Shown: positions 16,909 to 25,838 of the stretch, in pieces | How the letters are laid out: every line of letters begins with the position of its first letter | Numbering within the stretch: the first letter of the stretch is position 1 | Source of the DNA: Hoeflea prorocentri | Lineage (GTDB): Bacteria; Pseudomonadota; Alphaproteobacteria; Rhizobiales; Rhizobiaceae | Reading direction: 5' to 3' | Length of the DNA stretch: 64,000 nt | Assembly (NCBI RefSeq): GCF_027944115.1 | Contig: NZ_JAPJZI010000001.1 | Location: 62,001-126,000 of the forward strand | Notes under the pieces: model-generated | Databases searched by the model: none | The model's input: only the letters and a program-made list of their open reading frames with translations | Told to the model about the DNA's origin: nothing | Program-made: the position numbers and the translations under genes

Positions 16909-19898
16909 GCGGCGTGAACCGGATTCCCGAGGGTGGCCGGCTGACGCCGGCGAAAACTGTTCGCTTCACGTTTGACGGCGACATCTACACCGGTCTTGAA
17001 GGCGATACGCTTGCCTCCGCGCTGCTTGCCAATGGCGTGCATCTGATGGGGCGCTCGTTCAAGTATCACCGCCCGCGCGGTGTTCTCGGTGCAGGGCCCG
17101 AAGAGCCGAATGCGCTGATGAGCATCGGGCGCGATCGATCCCGGCGGCAGCCCAATGTGCGTGCCACCGTGCAGGAAATCTTTGACGGGATGACAGCCGA
17201 GTCGCAGAACCGCTGGCCCTCCCTCGGTTTCGATGTCGGCGCCATCAATGACGTGCTGTCGCCGTTTTTCGCGGCCGGTTTCTACTACAAGACCTTCATG
17301 TGGCCGAAGGCGGCCTGGCAGAAGCTTTATGAGCCGGTCATCCGCTCGGCGGCCGGCCTCGGCGTGTCGCCTGACGAACCCGATCCCGATCGCTACGCCA
17401 ACCGTTATGTCCATTGCGATGTGTTGATCATTGGCGGCGGCGTGTCGGGCCTGAGCGCCGCGCTTGCCGCTGCAGGGACCGGGGCACATGTGATCCTGTG
17501 TGACGAACAGGCCCATATGGGCGGCGCGCTCGCCTATGAAAGCTGTGTGTCGATCAACGGCCAACCCGGCTTTAACTGGGCTGGGCAGACCGCCGCAGAG
17601 CTGGCGGCGATGGACAATGTGCGGGTCCTCACGCGCACCACTGCTTTTGGCTACTACGCCCAGAACTTCGTCGCTCTTGCCGAGCGGGTCAGCGATCATC
17701 TGGCCGAGCCGGACCCGGATCAGCCGCGCGAGCGGCTCTGGCAGGTTCGGGCCAAAAAAGTGGTGATCGCCGCCGGCGCAATCGAACGTCATATGGTCTT
17801 TGCCAACAATGACAGGCCGGGCATCATGCTGTCCTCGGCCGCGCGTATGTATCTCAATCACTATGGTGTTGCTGTCGGCACGAAGGTCGGTGTCTATACG
17901 GCAAACGATTCGGCCTATGAGGCTGCATTTGATCTCCACAGCGACGGCGTCTCCATTGAAGCGATTGTCGATTGCCGAGACAATCCGGGCGAGGGTCTTT
18001 TGTCCAAAGCCGCCGATCTCGGAATCGATGTGATGACCGGCCACTCGGTCACGGACACCAAGGGCGCGCGGCGCATCTCTTCCATGACGGTTGAGCGCAA
18101 TGGCGGCGGAGGTGCCCGGGCGATCGCGGTTGACGCGCTGATCATGTCTGCGGGCTGGACCCCGTCGGTTCACATGTATTCCCAGTCGCGCGGCAAAGTG
18201 GTGTGGGATGCGGAGAGTGAACGGTTCCTGCCGGGTGAGAATGTCCAGGATTGCGTCAGCGTCGGCGCCTGTAATGGAACCGATGAATTGCAGGCATCGA
18301 TTGACGAGGCTGTCGATGCAGGTCTGCAAGCGGCAAAGGCCGTTGGCGCAAAGCGGTCATCACGGCCGAAAATCAAGGGCAAGGGAGGCGTGGATTGGTC
18401 CGGCGGCATGGCCGGAAGCGGTGCCGGGGCCGGCCCCGATACGACCGTCAAGGCGTTTGTCGACTTCCAGAACGATGTCACCGCCAAGGATATCCGCCTT
18501 GCCGTGCGCGAAGGCATGCACTCGATCGAACATGTCAAACGCTTCACCACGACGGGCATGGCCTCCGATCAGGGCAAGACCTCGAATATTCACGGTTTGG
18601 CGATTGCCGCCGAAACCCTCGGAAAACCGGTGCCGGAGGTCGGCCTGACGACGTTCCGCGCGCCCTATACGCCGGTCACATTCGGCACCATCGTCAACCA
18701 TGGCCGGGGCAAATTGTTCGATCCGACCCGGTGCACGCCGATGCATGGCTGGGAAGAAGCACATGGCGCGGTCTTTGAAGATGTGGGTCAGTGGAAGCGG
18801 GCCTGGTATTATCCACGCCGGGGTGAGGACATGCATGCCGCCGTCAACCGTGAATGCCGGACGGTGCGTCAGACGGCAGGGCTGTTTGACGCTTCGACGC
18901 TCGGGAAGATCGAGGTTGTCGGTCCCGACGCCGCCAAATTTCTCGATCTGATGTACACCAATGGCTGGCAGAAGCTGAAACCCGGCCGATGCAAATACGG
19001 CATCATGCTGCGCGAGGACGGCTTCATTTATGATGACGGCGTCGTCGCCCGGCTTGCCGAAGACCGTTTCCATGTAACCACGACGACCGGCGGTGCGCCG
19101 CGTGTCCTCAATCATATGGAGGATTATCTCCAGACGGAGTTCCCCGATCTCGATGTCTGGCTGACATCGACCAGCGAGCAATGGGCTGTCATCGCCGTGC
19201 AAGGGCCGAAAGCGCGTGAGATCATCGCGCCGCTTGTGGAGGATATCGACCTATCCAATGAGGCGATGCCCCATATGAGCGCGCGCGAGGGACGGATCTG
19301 CGGTGTTCCGACGCGGCTATTCCGGGTCTCCTTCACCGGCGAGGCGGGGTATGAGGTCAATGTTCCGGCTGACTACGGCCAATCGGTCTGGGAGGCGATA
19401 TGGGCAAGGGCCGAGCCGCTCGGCGCATGCGCTTACGGAACCGAGACGATGCACGTGTTGCGTGCCGAAAAGGGCTTTATCATCGTCGGCCAGGACACGG
19501 ACGGAACGGTGACGCCGCAGGATGCGGGTCTTTCCTGGGCCATCGCCAAGTCCAAACCGGACTTCGTCGGCATTCGCGGATTGATGCGCCCCGACCTCGC
19601 CGCCGAAGGCCGCAAGCAACTTGTGGGCCTCAAGACAAAAAATTCCGGTATCGTGCTGGAGGAGGGGGCTCAGATTGTCGCCGATCCCAATGAACCGGTT
19701 CCCATGACCATGCTGGGCCATGTCACCTCATCTTACTGGTCGACGAATTGCGGTCATTCAATCGCTATGGCGCTGATCGCCAACGGCCGCGAAAGGATGG
19801 GCGAAACGCTCTATGTGCCCATGCCGGACCGGACCATTGAAGTCACGGTGACCGGGACGGTGTTTTTTGACGAAAAGGGGGAGCGGGTCAATGGCTGA
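16905..19898 (+). CDS. soxA: Sarcosine oxidase subunit alpha
   Basis: A 997-residue large subunit. The N-terminal ~100 residues form a ferredoxin-like [2Fe-2S]-fold domain, with the FKYHRPRGVLGAGPEEPN segment. A NAD-binding domain follows (VLIIGGGVSGLSAALAAAG near residue 175), with a second dinucleotide motif near VGVYTANDSA at 330. The C-terminal third (from about 610) is a GcvT-like aminomethyltransferase domain that makes 5,10-methylenetetrahydrofolate from the released methyl group; ARCTPMHGWEEAHGAVFED-like and SFTGEAGYEVNVP segments mark it. ATG 16905 overlaps the soxD stop; an in-frame ATG seven codons earlier is less likely. Confidence 0.96.
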   Translation: MSGVNRIPEGGRLTPAKTVRFTFDGDIYTGLEGDTLASALLANGVHLMGRSFKYHRPRGVLGAGPEEPNALMSIGRDRSRRQPNVRATVQEIFDGMTAESQNRWPSLGFDVGAINDVLSPFFAAGFYYKTFMWPKAAWQKLYEPVIRSAAGLGVSPDEPDPDRYANRYVHCDVLIIGGGVSGLSAALAAAGTGAHVILCDEQAHMGGALAYESCVSINGQPGFNWAGQTAAELAAMDNVRVLTRTTAFGYYAQNFVALAERVSDHLAEPDPDQPRERLWQVRAKKVVIAAGAIERHMVFANNDRPGIMLSSAARMYLNHYGVAVGTKVGVYTANDSAYEAAFDLHSDGVSIEAIVDCRDNPGEGLLSKAADLGIDVMTGHSVTDTKGARRISSMTVERNGGGGARAIAVDALIMSAGWTPSVHMYSQSRGKVVWDAESERFLPGENVQDCVSVGACNGTDELQASIDEAVDAGLQAAKAVGAKRSSRPKIKGKGGVDWSGGMAGSGAGAGPDTTVKAFVDFQNDVTAKDIRLAVREGMHSIEHVKRFTTTGMASDQGKTSNIHGLAIAAETLGKPVPEVGLTTFRAPYTPVTFGTIVNHGRGKLFDPTRCTPMHGWEEAHGAVFEDVGQWKRAWYYPRRGEDMHAAVNRECRTVRQTAGLFDASTLGKIEVVGPDAAKFLDLMYTNGWQKLKPGRCKYGIMLREDGFIYDDGVVARLAEDRFHVTTTTGGAPRVLNHMEDYLQTEFPDLDVWLTSTSEQWAVIAVQGPKAREIIAPLVEDIDLSNEAMPHMSAREGRICGVPTRLFRVSFTGEAGYEVNVPADYGQSVWEAIWARAEPLGACAYGTETMHVLRAEKGFIIVGQDTDGTVTPQDAGLSWAIAKSKPDFVGIRGLMRPDLAAEGRKQLVGLKTKNSGIVLEEGAQIVADPNEPVPMTMLGHVTSSYWSTNCGHSIAMALIANGRERMGETLYVPMPDRTIEVTVTGTVFFDEKGERVNG

Positions 19899-20460
19899 CA
19901 ACAAGACCGCGCAGCCTCAAAGGCCGTTGGAAGGGCGCATGGCGGGTTCACCTCTTGTCCGGATCGAGCCGGCTGAACCGGCAAACCGCCTGGTTCTGCG
20001 TGCGCGGCCGGAGGCCAGCGCGGAACTGTCGAAAGCGCTTGGCGTCAAGCTGCCGCAAAAGCCGAAAAGCTCCGAGCAATCAAAAGCGGCCAAAACCAAA
20101 GGACGGCGGGCGCTTTGGATCGGGCCGGATGAATGGCTGATCATTGCAGACGCATCCGCTGATCTCACATCCGTTTGCGGCAAGGTCAGCGCGCTTCATT
20201 CGGCGGTTGATGTGTCGCATCGCAATACGGCGATCACGGTTTCCGGGCCGGCGGCGGAGGCGACACTTAACGCCGGCTGTCCCCAGGACCTTTCGCTTGA
20301 TGCATTCCCGGTCGGGGCGTGTTCACGCACGTTGCTGGGCAAGGCTGAAGTCGTTCTGCTTCGGGAATCGGAAGAGACATTCCGGGTGGAATGCTGGCGA
20401 TCTTTCTCGGCCTATGTCTTCGATTTCCTCGCCGATGCGTCTCGGGCGCCGATGATCTGA
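19891..20460 (+). CDS. soxG: Sarcosine oxidase subunit gamma
   Basis: A 189-residue subunit with a GcvT-like fold that packs against the alpha subunit. Family landmarks are LWIGPDEWLI near residue 78, the VDVSHRNTAITVSGP region near 105, LNAGCPQDLSLDAFPVG near 130 and a C-terminal FRVECWRSFSAYVFDFL segment. The start ATG 19891 has GGGGGAG upstream and overlaps soxA by 8 bases. An in-frame TTG eight codons earlier is rejected. It is the last gene of the operon, only 12 bases from the convergent MaoC gene end. Confidence 0.93.
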   Translation: MADNKTAQPQRPLEGRMAGSPLVRIEPAEPANRLVLRARPEASAELSKALGVKLPQKPKSSEQSKAAKTKGRRALWIGPDEWLIIADASADLTSVCGKVSALHSAVDVSHRNTAITVSGPAAEATLNAGCPQDLSLDAFPVGACSRTLLGKAEVVLLRESEETFRVECWRSFSAYVFDFLADASRAPMI

Positions 20461-20472
20461 ACCGGATTTGCT

Positions 20473-20976
20473 CTAGCCGGCTTCCTGTTTCTGCTTTTCC
20501 GGGTGGTCTTCCGGATCGAAGCGGATAATGGTGAGCCATTCGGCGGTGATCGCCGGTTTCTTTTCTTCCTTGATCTCCACCGAGACGCCATGGGTCAGCA
20601 TGACCATGTCCTGGCCGCGGTAACGTCGTTCTTTCAGAACAAAACGGCCGCGCACATGCCAGCCGCTCCTGACCGGTGTCAAAAACCTGATCTTGTTGAA
20701 ACCGTAATTGATGCCCATGCGCTGCTCTTTAACGTGGGGCAGGCAGTCATAGTTCATCTTCGAAAGCAGCGACAATGATAAGAAACCGTGCGCGATGGTT
20801 CCGCCGAATGGCGTTTCGGCTTTCGCCCTCTCGGGGTCAACGTGGATGAATTGATGATCGTGCGTCGCATCGGCAAAGAGATCGATGGTCTTCTGATCCA
20901 CTTCAATCCATTCCGAAACTCCGACTTCCTTGCCAACAAGGCCGTCGAGATCAGCAAGCGAAATAATTGGCGGCAT
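20473..20976 (-). CDS. MaoC/NodN-like hotdog-fold dehydratase
   Basis: A 167-residue hotdog-fold protein. It has the (R)-specific enoyl-CoA hydratase signature: FADATHDHQFIHVDPERA near residue 34, with the Asp/His catalytic pair, then TPFGGTIAHGFLSLSLL near 55. The later YGFNKIRFLTPVRSGWHVRG segment is typical of the NodN branch. It probably hydrates a 2-enoyl-CoA; the pathway is unknown and the neighbours (sox and cys genes) give no clue. It is convergent with soxG and divergent from cysH. Confidence 0.87.
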   Translation of the reverse strand: MPPIISLADLDGLVGKEVGVSEWIEVDQKTIDLFADATHDHQFIHVDPERAKAETPFGGTIAHGFLSLSLLSKMNYDCLPHVKEQRMGINYGFNKIRFLTPVRSGWHVRGRFVLKERRYRGQDMVMLTHGVSVEIKEEKKPAITAEWLTIIRFDPEDHPEKQKQEAG

Positions 20977-21203
20977 GGCGTCCTAGGCCCCTGATACACA
21001 AAACGACTTTCCTCAATATACGTCTAGACCGTGAAGGAAAAGGGGCGTGCAGAGATTGTGGACGCGGTGAAATCAGTTTTCGCGCCATGAACGGATGCAC
21101 GACAATTTAATGCAGGCGCCCGCGTGCATATAGAACAGCGTTGTTTCAATTAGGTCCAAAATTGGTTCAGTCTTGGTGCCAAGAGCCATTTTGGAGACAT
21201 TCA

Positions 21204-21947
21204 ATGCAAATCGGACAGGCCACGACCGGGGTGCCGGCAAGCGAAGCAGACTATGGTGCGCTCAGCCTTGAAGAACGCCTGACGCTGCTGGTGGAAACGC
21301 ATGACAATGCGGTTTTCACGACAAGCCTTGGCATGGAAGACCAGGTGTTGACGCACGCGCTTTCAAGAGCCGCGCCCGAGGTGCGGATCGTAACACTGGA
21401 AACCGGCCGACTTTTCGAAGAGACGGTGCGGCTGATTGAACGAACTGAAGCGCTGTTCGGCGTTTCAATCGAGCGGTTCCGGCCCGAGGAGAAACGGCTT
21501 GGCGATTACGTGGCGCGTTTTGGTCTCAACGGCTTTTACGAAAGTGTCGAAGCGCGGCATGCCTGCTGCGGCGTGCGTAAGCTGGAGCCGTTGGCAAGAG
21601 CGCTTGCCGGGGCGGATTTGTGGATCACCGGGCTTCGCCGGGGGCAATCTTCCAACCGGGCCGATGTGCCGTTTGTCGTGCGTGACGGGGATCGCGGTCT
21701 GCTTAAGGCGAACCCCCTTGCCGACTGGGATATCGAAGCCGTCCGCGCCTATGCCGACCAGCACGATGTGCCGCTCAATCCGCTGCACGCCCAGGGCTTT
21801 CCGTCGATCGGCTGCGAGCCGTGCACACGGGCCGTCAAGCCCGGTGAGGACGAGCGCGCCGGCCGTTGGTGGTGGGAAAATGATGCCAAGCGCGAATGCG
21901 GTTTGCATGTCGCAGGGCAGGAGACACCGCCGCAAACGGCGCAATAG
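21204..21947 (+). CDS. cysH: Assimilatory APS reductase (phosphoadenylyl-sulfate reductase family)
   Basis: A 247-residue enzyme that reduces adenylyl sulfate to sulfite. It has two Cys pairs, ACCGVRK near residue 122 and CEPCTR near 203, which bind a [4Fe-4S] cluster and mark the APS-using branch rather than the PAPS-using enzyme of E. coli. Other landmarks are [13 protein letters not shown] near 35, [11 protein letters not shown] near 143 and the C-terminal ECGLHV with the catalytic Cys. I start at ATG 21204, with GGAG upstream, and reject a 21-codon extension. It leads the cysHDN operon. The absence of an APS kinase domain in cysN fits direct APS reduction. Confidence 0.94.
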   Translation: MQIGQATTGVPASEADYGALSLEERLTLLVETHDNAVFTTSLGMEDQVLTHALSRAAPEVRIVTLETGRLFEETVRLIERTEALFGVSIERFRPEEKRLGDYVARFGLNGFYESVEARHACCGVRKLEPLARALAGADLWITGLRRGQSSNRADVPFVVRDGDRGLLKANPLADWDIEAVRAYADQHDVPLNPLHAQGFPSIGCEPCTRAVKPGEDERAGRWWWENDAKRECGLHVAGQETPPQTAQ

Positions 21948-21960
21948 AACGGATACAGAT

Positions 21961-22878
21961 ATGTCAGAGACAAAACCTCCCCTTGATCCGAACCTCAAGG
22001 CGCTTGAAAGCGAAGCCATCCATATCTTCCGTGAGGTGGCGGCCGAATTTGAAAAGCCCGTCATGCTCTATTCGGTGGGCAAGGATTCCTCGGTGCTTCT
22101 GCATCTCGCCCGTAAGGCGTTCCACCCGGGGAGGATCCCGTTTCCTTTGTTGCATGTGAATACGGGCTGGAAGTTTTCCGAGATGATCGCGTTTCGCGAC
22201 CGAATTGTCGGGGATTTTGATCTCGACCTGATATCCTACACCAATCCGCGCGGTCAGCTTGAGAACATCACGCCTTTCACGCACGGTTCGTCCGCCTACA
22301 CCAACATCATGAAGACCGAGGCATTGCGCCAGGCGCTTGATGCCGGCGGCTATGACGCGGCCTTTGGCGGCGCACGGCGCGATGAAGAGGCCTCACGGGC
22401 AAAGGAGCGGATCTATTCCTTCCGCACGCCCGATCATCGCTGGGACCCGCGCAACCAGCGCCCCGAACTCTGGTCGATATACAACGGCATGATCCGCAAA
22501 GGCGAGAGCGTGCGAGCCTTTCCCCTGTCCAACTGGACCGAAGTCGATATCTGGCGCTACATCCAGGCCGAAAACATCCCCATCGTTCCGCTTTACCTTG
22601 CCGCCGAACGGCCTGTTGTCGAACGGGACGGCATGCTCATTCTTGCGGAGGACGCGCGACTGGAACTGCTGCCGGGAGAAATCACCCGCAGGGAGACGAT
22701 CCGCTTCCGCACACTTGGATGTTTTCCGCTCACCGGAGCGATCCGCTCAACGGCGACGACGCTTGACGACATTATCGGCGAACTGGAGACGGCGACCGTC
22801 TCGGAGCGACAGGGTCGTGCGATCGACCGTGACGAGGCCGGGTCCATGGAAAAGAAAAAACGCGAGGGTTACTTCTGA
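21961..22878 (+). CDS. cysD: Sulfate adenylyltransferase subunit 2
   Basis: A 305-residue ATP-pyrophosphatase-family catalytic subunit of ATP sulfurylase. It shows [20 protein letters not shown] (PP-loop SxGKDS) near residue 36, [20 protein letters not shown] near 137 and a conserved end EKKKREGYF. It starts at ATG 21961, 13 bases after cysH, and its TGA overlaps the cysN ATG by one base. The frame is open upstream through cysH, but that extension is an overlap artefact. With CysN it activates sulfate to APS. Confidence 0.96.
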   Translation: MSETKPPLDPNLKALESEAIHIFREVAAEFEKPVMLYSVGKDSSVLLHLARKAFHPGRIPFPLLHVNTGWKFSEMIAFRDRIVGDFDLDLISYTNPRGQLENITPFTHGSSAYTNIMKTEALRQALDAGGYDAAFGGARRDEEASRAKERIYSFRTPDHRWDPRNQRPELWSIYNGMIRKGESVRAFPLSNWTEVDIWRYIQAENIPIVPLYLAAERPVVERDGMLILAEDARLELLPGEITRRETIRFRTLGCFPLTGAIRSTATTLDDIIGELETATVSERQGRAIDRDEAGSMEKKKREGYF

Positions 22879-24347
22879 TGACCGCCAATGCCGACATTGC
22901 CGCCCGTTCTGAAATCGAACCGGCGGCGCGCAATGCGAGGCCGTTGCGGCTCATTACCTGCGGCAGCGTCGATGACGGGAAGTCGACCCTGATCGGCCGT
23001 CTGCTGTGGGATACAAAAGCCGTCAAGGACGATCAGGCCGACGCACTCGAACGCGACAACCGCAACCAGCAGAACGAACTCGGCCTTCCGGATTTCGCCC
23101 TGCTGCTCGACGGCCTTCAGGCAGAACGCGAACAGGGCATCACCATCGACGTCGCTTATCGTTATTTCTCGACCGGCAACCGGTCATTCATTGTCGCCGA
23201 TACCCCCGGCCATGAGCAGTACACACGCAATATGGCGACCGGTGCCTCCACGGCCGATCTCGCGGTGCTGCTTGTGGATGCACGAGCGGGCCTTCTTGAG
23301 CAAACGCGGCGTCACGCGACCATTGCGATGCTGATGGGTATTCGACAGTTCGTGCTTGCGGTCAACAAGATCGACCTTGTGGACTATGATCAGGCCCGGT
23401 TTGACGGGATCGCTTCAGAGTTTCGCCGGTTTGCACTCTCGCTCGGGGTGACCGATGTTACGGCCATTCCGATGTCGGCGCTCCTTGGTGAAAATGTGGT
23501 GCTGAGCGGCGCTCAATCGATGCCCTGGTATAGCGGCCCGACGCTTGTCAGCGTTCTGGAACTGGCGACACAAAGGAGCGCGCAAACGGTGGGGTTCCGG
23601 CTGCCGGTCCAGCGCGTCAGCCGGCCGAACGAGGGTTTTCGCGGTTATCAGGGAACGGTTGCGGGCGGATCGGTCAAGCCCGGCGACAGCGTTGTAGTCC
23701 TGCCGGCAGGTACAGTCGCCAATGTCAAACAGATCGTTACATTCGATCTTGTGCGCAATGCGGCGGTTGCCGGTGATGCGATCACGCTGGTTCTCGACCG
23801 GCCGGTCGACGTGGCGCGGGGCGACATGATTGCATCGATCGATGCGGCGCCATCCGTCGGGCGAGCTTTTGAGGCCAAGCTGGTGGCTTTGTCAGCCACG
23901 CCCATCGTTGCCGGTAAACGATACTGGCTGAAATCCTCCAGCCGCCGCCAGAGGGTCCGGGTGCGACCCAAAAGCCGGCTGGATCTTCATACCGGTCTTT
24001 GGGACGAGGCGGAGAGCCTGCCGCTCAACGCCATCGGTACGGTGCATCTCGACTTTGACGAAGATGCGATGTTCGATGCCTACGAGACGAACCGCAACAC
24101 AGGCGCCTTCATCCTGATCGACGCGGAGACCAACAACACGGTTGCCGGCGGCATGATCGTCGAACGTCGTATCGATGTCGGCGGCATTTCCGGCGGTTCC
24201 GACCGGGATCATGTCGTACTCTCCATGCCGGCAGACGTGGCCGACAGGCTGATGGCCGGTGACCTCTTCAACAGACTTCGCGATCAAATCGATGTTCGCC
24301 GGACCGGGGCTGCAAAGGCGGCCACTGCCTTGCACGATCTGGACTGA
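22878..24347 (+). CDS. cysN: Sulfate adenylyltransferase subunit 1
   Basis: A 489-residue regulatory GTPase of ATP sulfurylase, homologous to elongation factor Tu. G1 is GSVDDGKSTLIGRLL near residue 34, G3 is DTPGHEQYTRNM near 112, and G4 is NKID near 165. After the EF-Tu-like domains the protein ends; there is no C-terminal APS kinase (CysC) domain, unlike the fused CysNC of many rhizobia. That matches the [4Fe-4S]-type APS reductase encoded two genes upstream. It overlaps the cysD stop codon by one base. Confidence 0.95.
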   Translation: MTANADIAARSEIEPAARNARPLRLITCGSVDDGKSTLIGRLLWDTKAVKDDQADALERDNRNQQNELGLPDFALLLDGLQAEREQGITIDVAYRYFSTGNRSFIVADTPGHEQYTRNMATGASTADLAVLLVDARAGLLEQTRRHATIAMLMGIRQFVLAVNKIDLVDYDQARFDGIASEFRRFALSLGVTDVTAIPMSALLGENVVLSGAQSMPWYSGPTLVSVLELATQRSAQTVGFRLPVQRVSRPNEGFRGYQGTVAGGSVKPGDSVVVLPAGTVANVKQIVTFDLVRNAAVAGDAITLVLDRPVDVARGDMIASIDAAPSVGRAFEAKLVALSATPIVAGKRYWLKSSSRRQRVRVRPKSRLDLHTGLWDEAESLPLNAIGTVHLDFDEDAMFDAYETNRNTGAFILIDAETNNTVAGGMIVERRIDVGGISGGSDRDHVVLSMPADVADRLMAGDLFNRLRDQIDVRRTGAAKAATALHDLD

Positions 24348-24432
24348 CAGGCTGCGGATATCCGGATTTTGAGTGCGTCGAAGAATCCGCTATAGGGTTT
24401 GACGATCACATGACTGCCGGAGACCCCGTACG

Positions 24433-25239
24433 ATGGATAATCTGATCTCGCAGCTCGGCGCCTTCGGGCCGCTTCTTTTCAGCGCCGGCAAGGCGCTGCT
24501 CTTCCTGATTGCCGGTTATCTCGTCGCCGGCATCGTATCGCGGACGATCCGCAAGCGCGTGCTGGCCAGCCCCAGGCTGGACGATACGCTCGGCACCTTC
24601 TTCGCATCGATCGCCAAATGGCTGATTATGGCGGTGACGGTGATCGCCGTCCTGCAGGTATTCGGCTTTCAGGCGACCAGCCTTGTTGCCGTGCTTGGTG
24701 CCGCGACCCTTGCCATCGGCCTTGCACTGCAGGGCACGCTGCAGGATATTGCCGCCGGTGTGATGATCATCATCTTCCGGCCCTTCAAGCTGGAACAATA
24801 TGTGGATATCGACGGTACCTCAGGCACCGTGAAGGCGATCAACCTCTTTATCACCGAACTGGTGACGCCCGACAATGTGCAGATCATCATTCCGAACGGG
24901 AAGGTCTGGGGATCGATCATCACCAATTACTCGGCCCATGACACGCGGCGGGTCGATGTCACCTACGGGATCGACTACGGCGACGATGCCGACAAGGCGA
25001 TGGCGATTATCATCAAATGCGCCAAGGCTGACGAGCGGGTTCTGAAGGATCCGGAACCCTGGGTCCGGGTTGTCAATCTGGGTGATTCCTCGGTCGATAT
25101 CGGCATGCGTATCTGGTGCAAGGCTGCTGACTACTGGGACCTGAAATTCGCCATGACGCAGACGGTCAAGGAAGCCTTCGACAAGGACGGCATCTCGATC
25201 CCCTATCCGCACCAGGTGGAAATCCACAAAGAGGGCTGA
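24433..25239 (+). CDS. Small-conductance mechanosensitive channel (MscS family)
   Basis: A 268-residue channel of standard MscS length. There are three membrane segments within the first ~110 residues; the pore helix is the Gly/Ala-rich AVLGAATLAIGLALQGTLQDIAAG stretch (near 90-112). The cytoplasmic beta domain follows (RPFKLEQYVDIDGTSGTV; TPDNVQIIIPNGKVWG) and then the alpha/beta vestibule ending in SIPYPHQVEI. It releases solutes during hypo-osmotic shock. It follows cysN by about 85 bases and could be co-transcribed, but no functional link to sulfur is known. Confidence 0.94.
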   Translation: MDNLISQLGAFGPLLFSAGKALLFLIAGYLVAGIVSRTIRKRVLASPRLDDTLGTFFASIAKWLIMAVTVIAVLQVFGFQATSLVAVLGAATLAIGLALQGTLQDIAAGVMIIIFRPFKLEQYVDIDGTSGTVKAINLFITELVTPDNVQIIIPNGKVWGSIITNYSAHDTRRVDVTYGIDYGDDADKAMAIIIKCAKADERVLKDPEPWVRVVNLGDSSVDIGMRIWCKAADYWDLKFAMTQTVKEAFDKDGISIPYPHQVEIHKEG

Positions 25240-25241
25240 AC

Positions 25242-25271
25242 AAAAAAGCCGCCGGGTCTTAAGCCGGCGGC
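25242..25271 (-). terminator. Rho-independent terminator of the cysG-cysI operon
   Basis: GCCGCCGG (25248-25255) and CCGGCGGC (25264-25271) form a perfect 8-bp stem. On the minus strand it is followed by a run of six T, so it ends the leftward operon whose last gene stops at 25312. No T-run follows it on the plus strand, so it would not terminate mscS well. Confidence 0.85.
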
Positions 25272-25311
25272 AGGCTCTGGGAGTCTTCAGAAAGAAGCCG
25301 TTTGATGACTT

Positions 25312-25824
25312 TTATGCGCCAATGCTGCGCCAGGCATAGGAGCCGGTGGAGCGCGACGGCACGGCAGCCGGCTGGTAGTAGCTGTCGATGCCGGGCAGGT
25401 GGCCCTCGGAAAGGCGCTTAATGGCCGTCCCGTTGGTAACTGCAAAGCTGTCGATGCCACAGCGCAGCATCAGCGGAACCTGATCGATCAGCACATCGCC
25501 CATGGCGCGAAGCTCGCCATCGAAGCCAAGGCGTTCGCGCAGCAGCGAGCCCTGCGAATAGGCACGTCCGTCATTGAAGACCGGGAATGTGACGGCGATC
25601 AGCGCCAGCCGATCCAGAAAGGGTTCAAGCTGGCTGACTTCGTCCGCCGGCTCGAGAATAACGCCGGTGCTTTCCGGCCGGCGGTCGGTATCGTCCAGTT
25701 CCAGATACTGCGCCAGCGGCAGAAGCAGTTTGGCATTTGCGTCGGCGCTCTGGTCCTCCCCGGCAACCTGCCAGGGATCGTCCGTTACAAAACCGGTTTC
25801 TTTCCAGATTTTCATTTCGCTCAT
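25312..25824 (-). CDS. DUF934 protein of the sulfite-reductase operon
   Basis: A 170-residue conserved protein of the DUF934 family. Recognisable segments are FPVFNDGRAYSQGSLLRERLGF near residue 80 and AMGDVLIDQVPLMLRCGIDSF near 107. The biochemical role is not established. The family is found almost only next to siroheme-dependent nitrite/sulfite reductase genes, so it probably helps assimilatory sulfur reduction. It is last in the leftward operon, 14 bases after cysI, and followed by a terminator. Confidence 0.88.
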   Translation of the reverse strand: MSEMKIWKETGFVTDDPWQVAGEDQSADANAKLLLPLAQYLELDDTDRRPESTGVILEPADEVSQLEPFLDRLALIAVTFPVFNDGRAYSQGSLLRERLGFDGELRAMGDVLIDQVPLMLRCGIDSFAVTNGTAIKRLSEGHLPGIDSYYQPAAVPSRSTGSYAWRSIGA

Positions 25825-25838
25825 CTCGTCGTCCTCGG

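Noticed and set aside
21436-21960. In-frame upstream extension of cysD through cysH
   Set aside because: The region is occupied by cysH in another frame; cysD homologues begin at the ATG at 21961.
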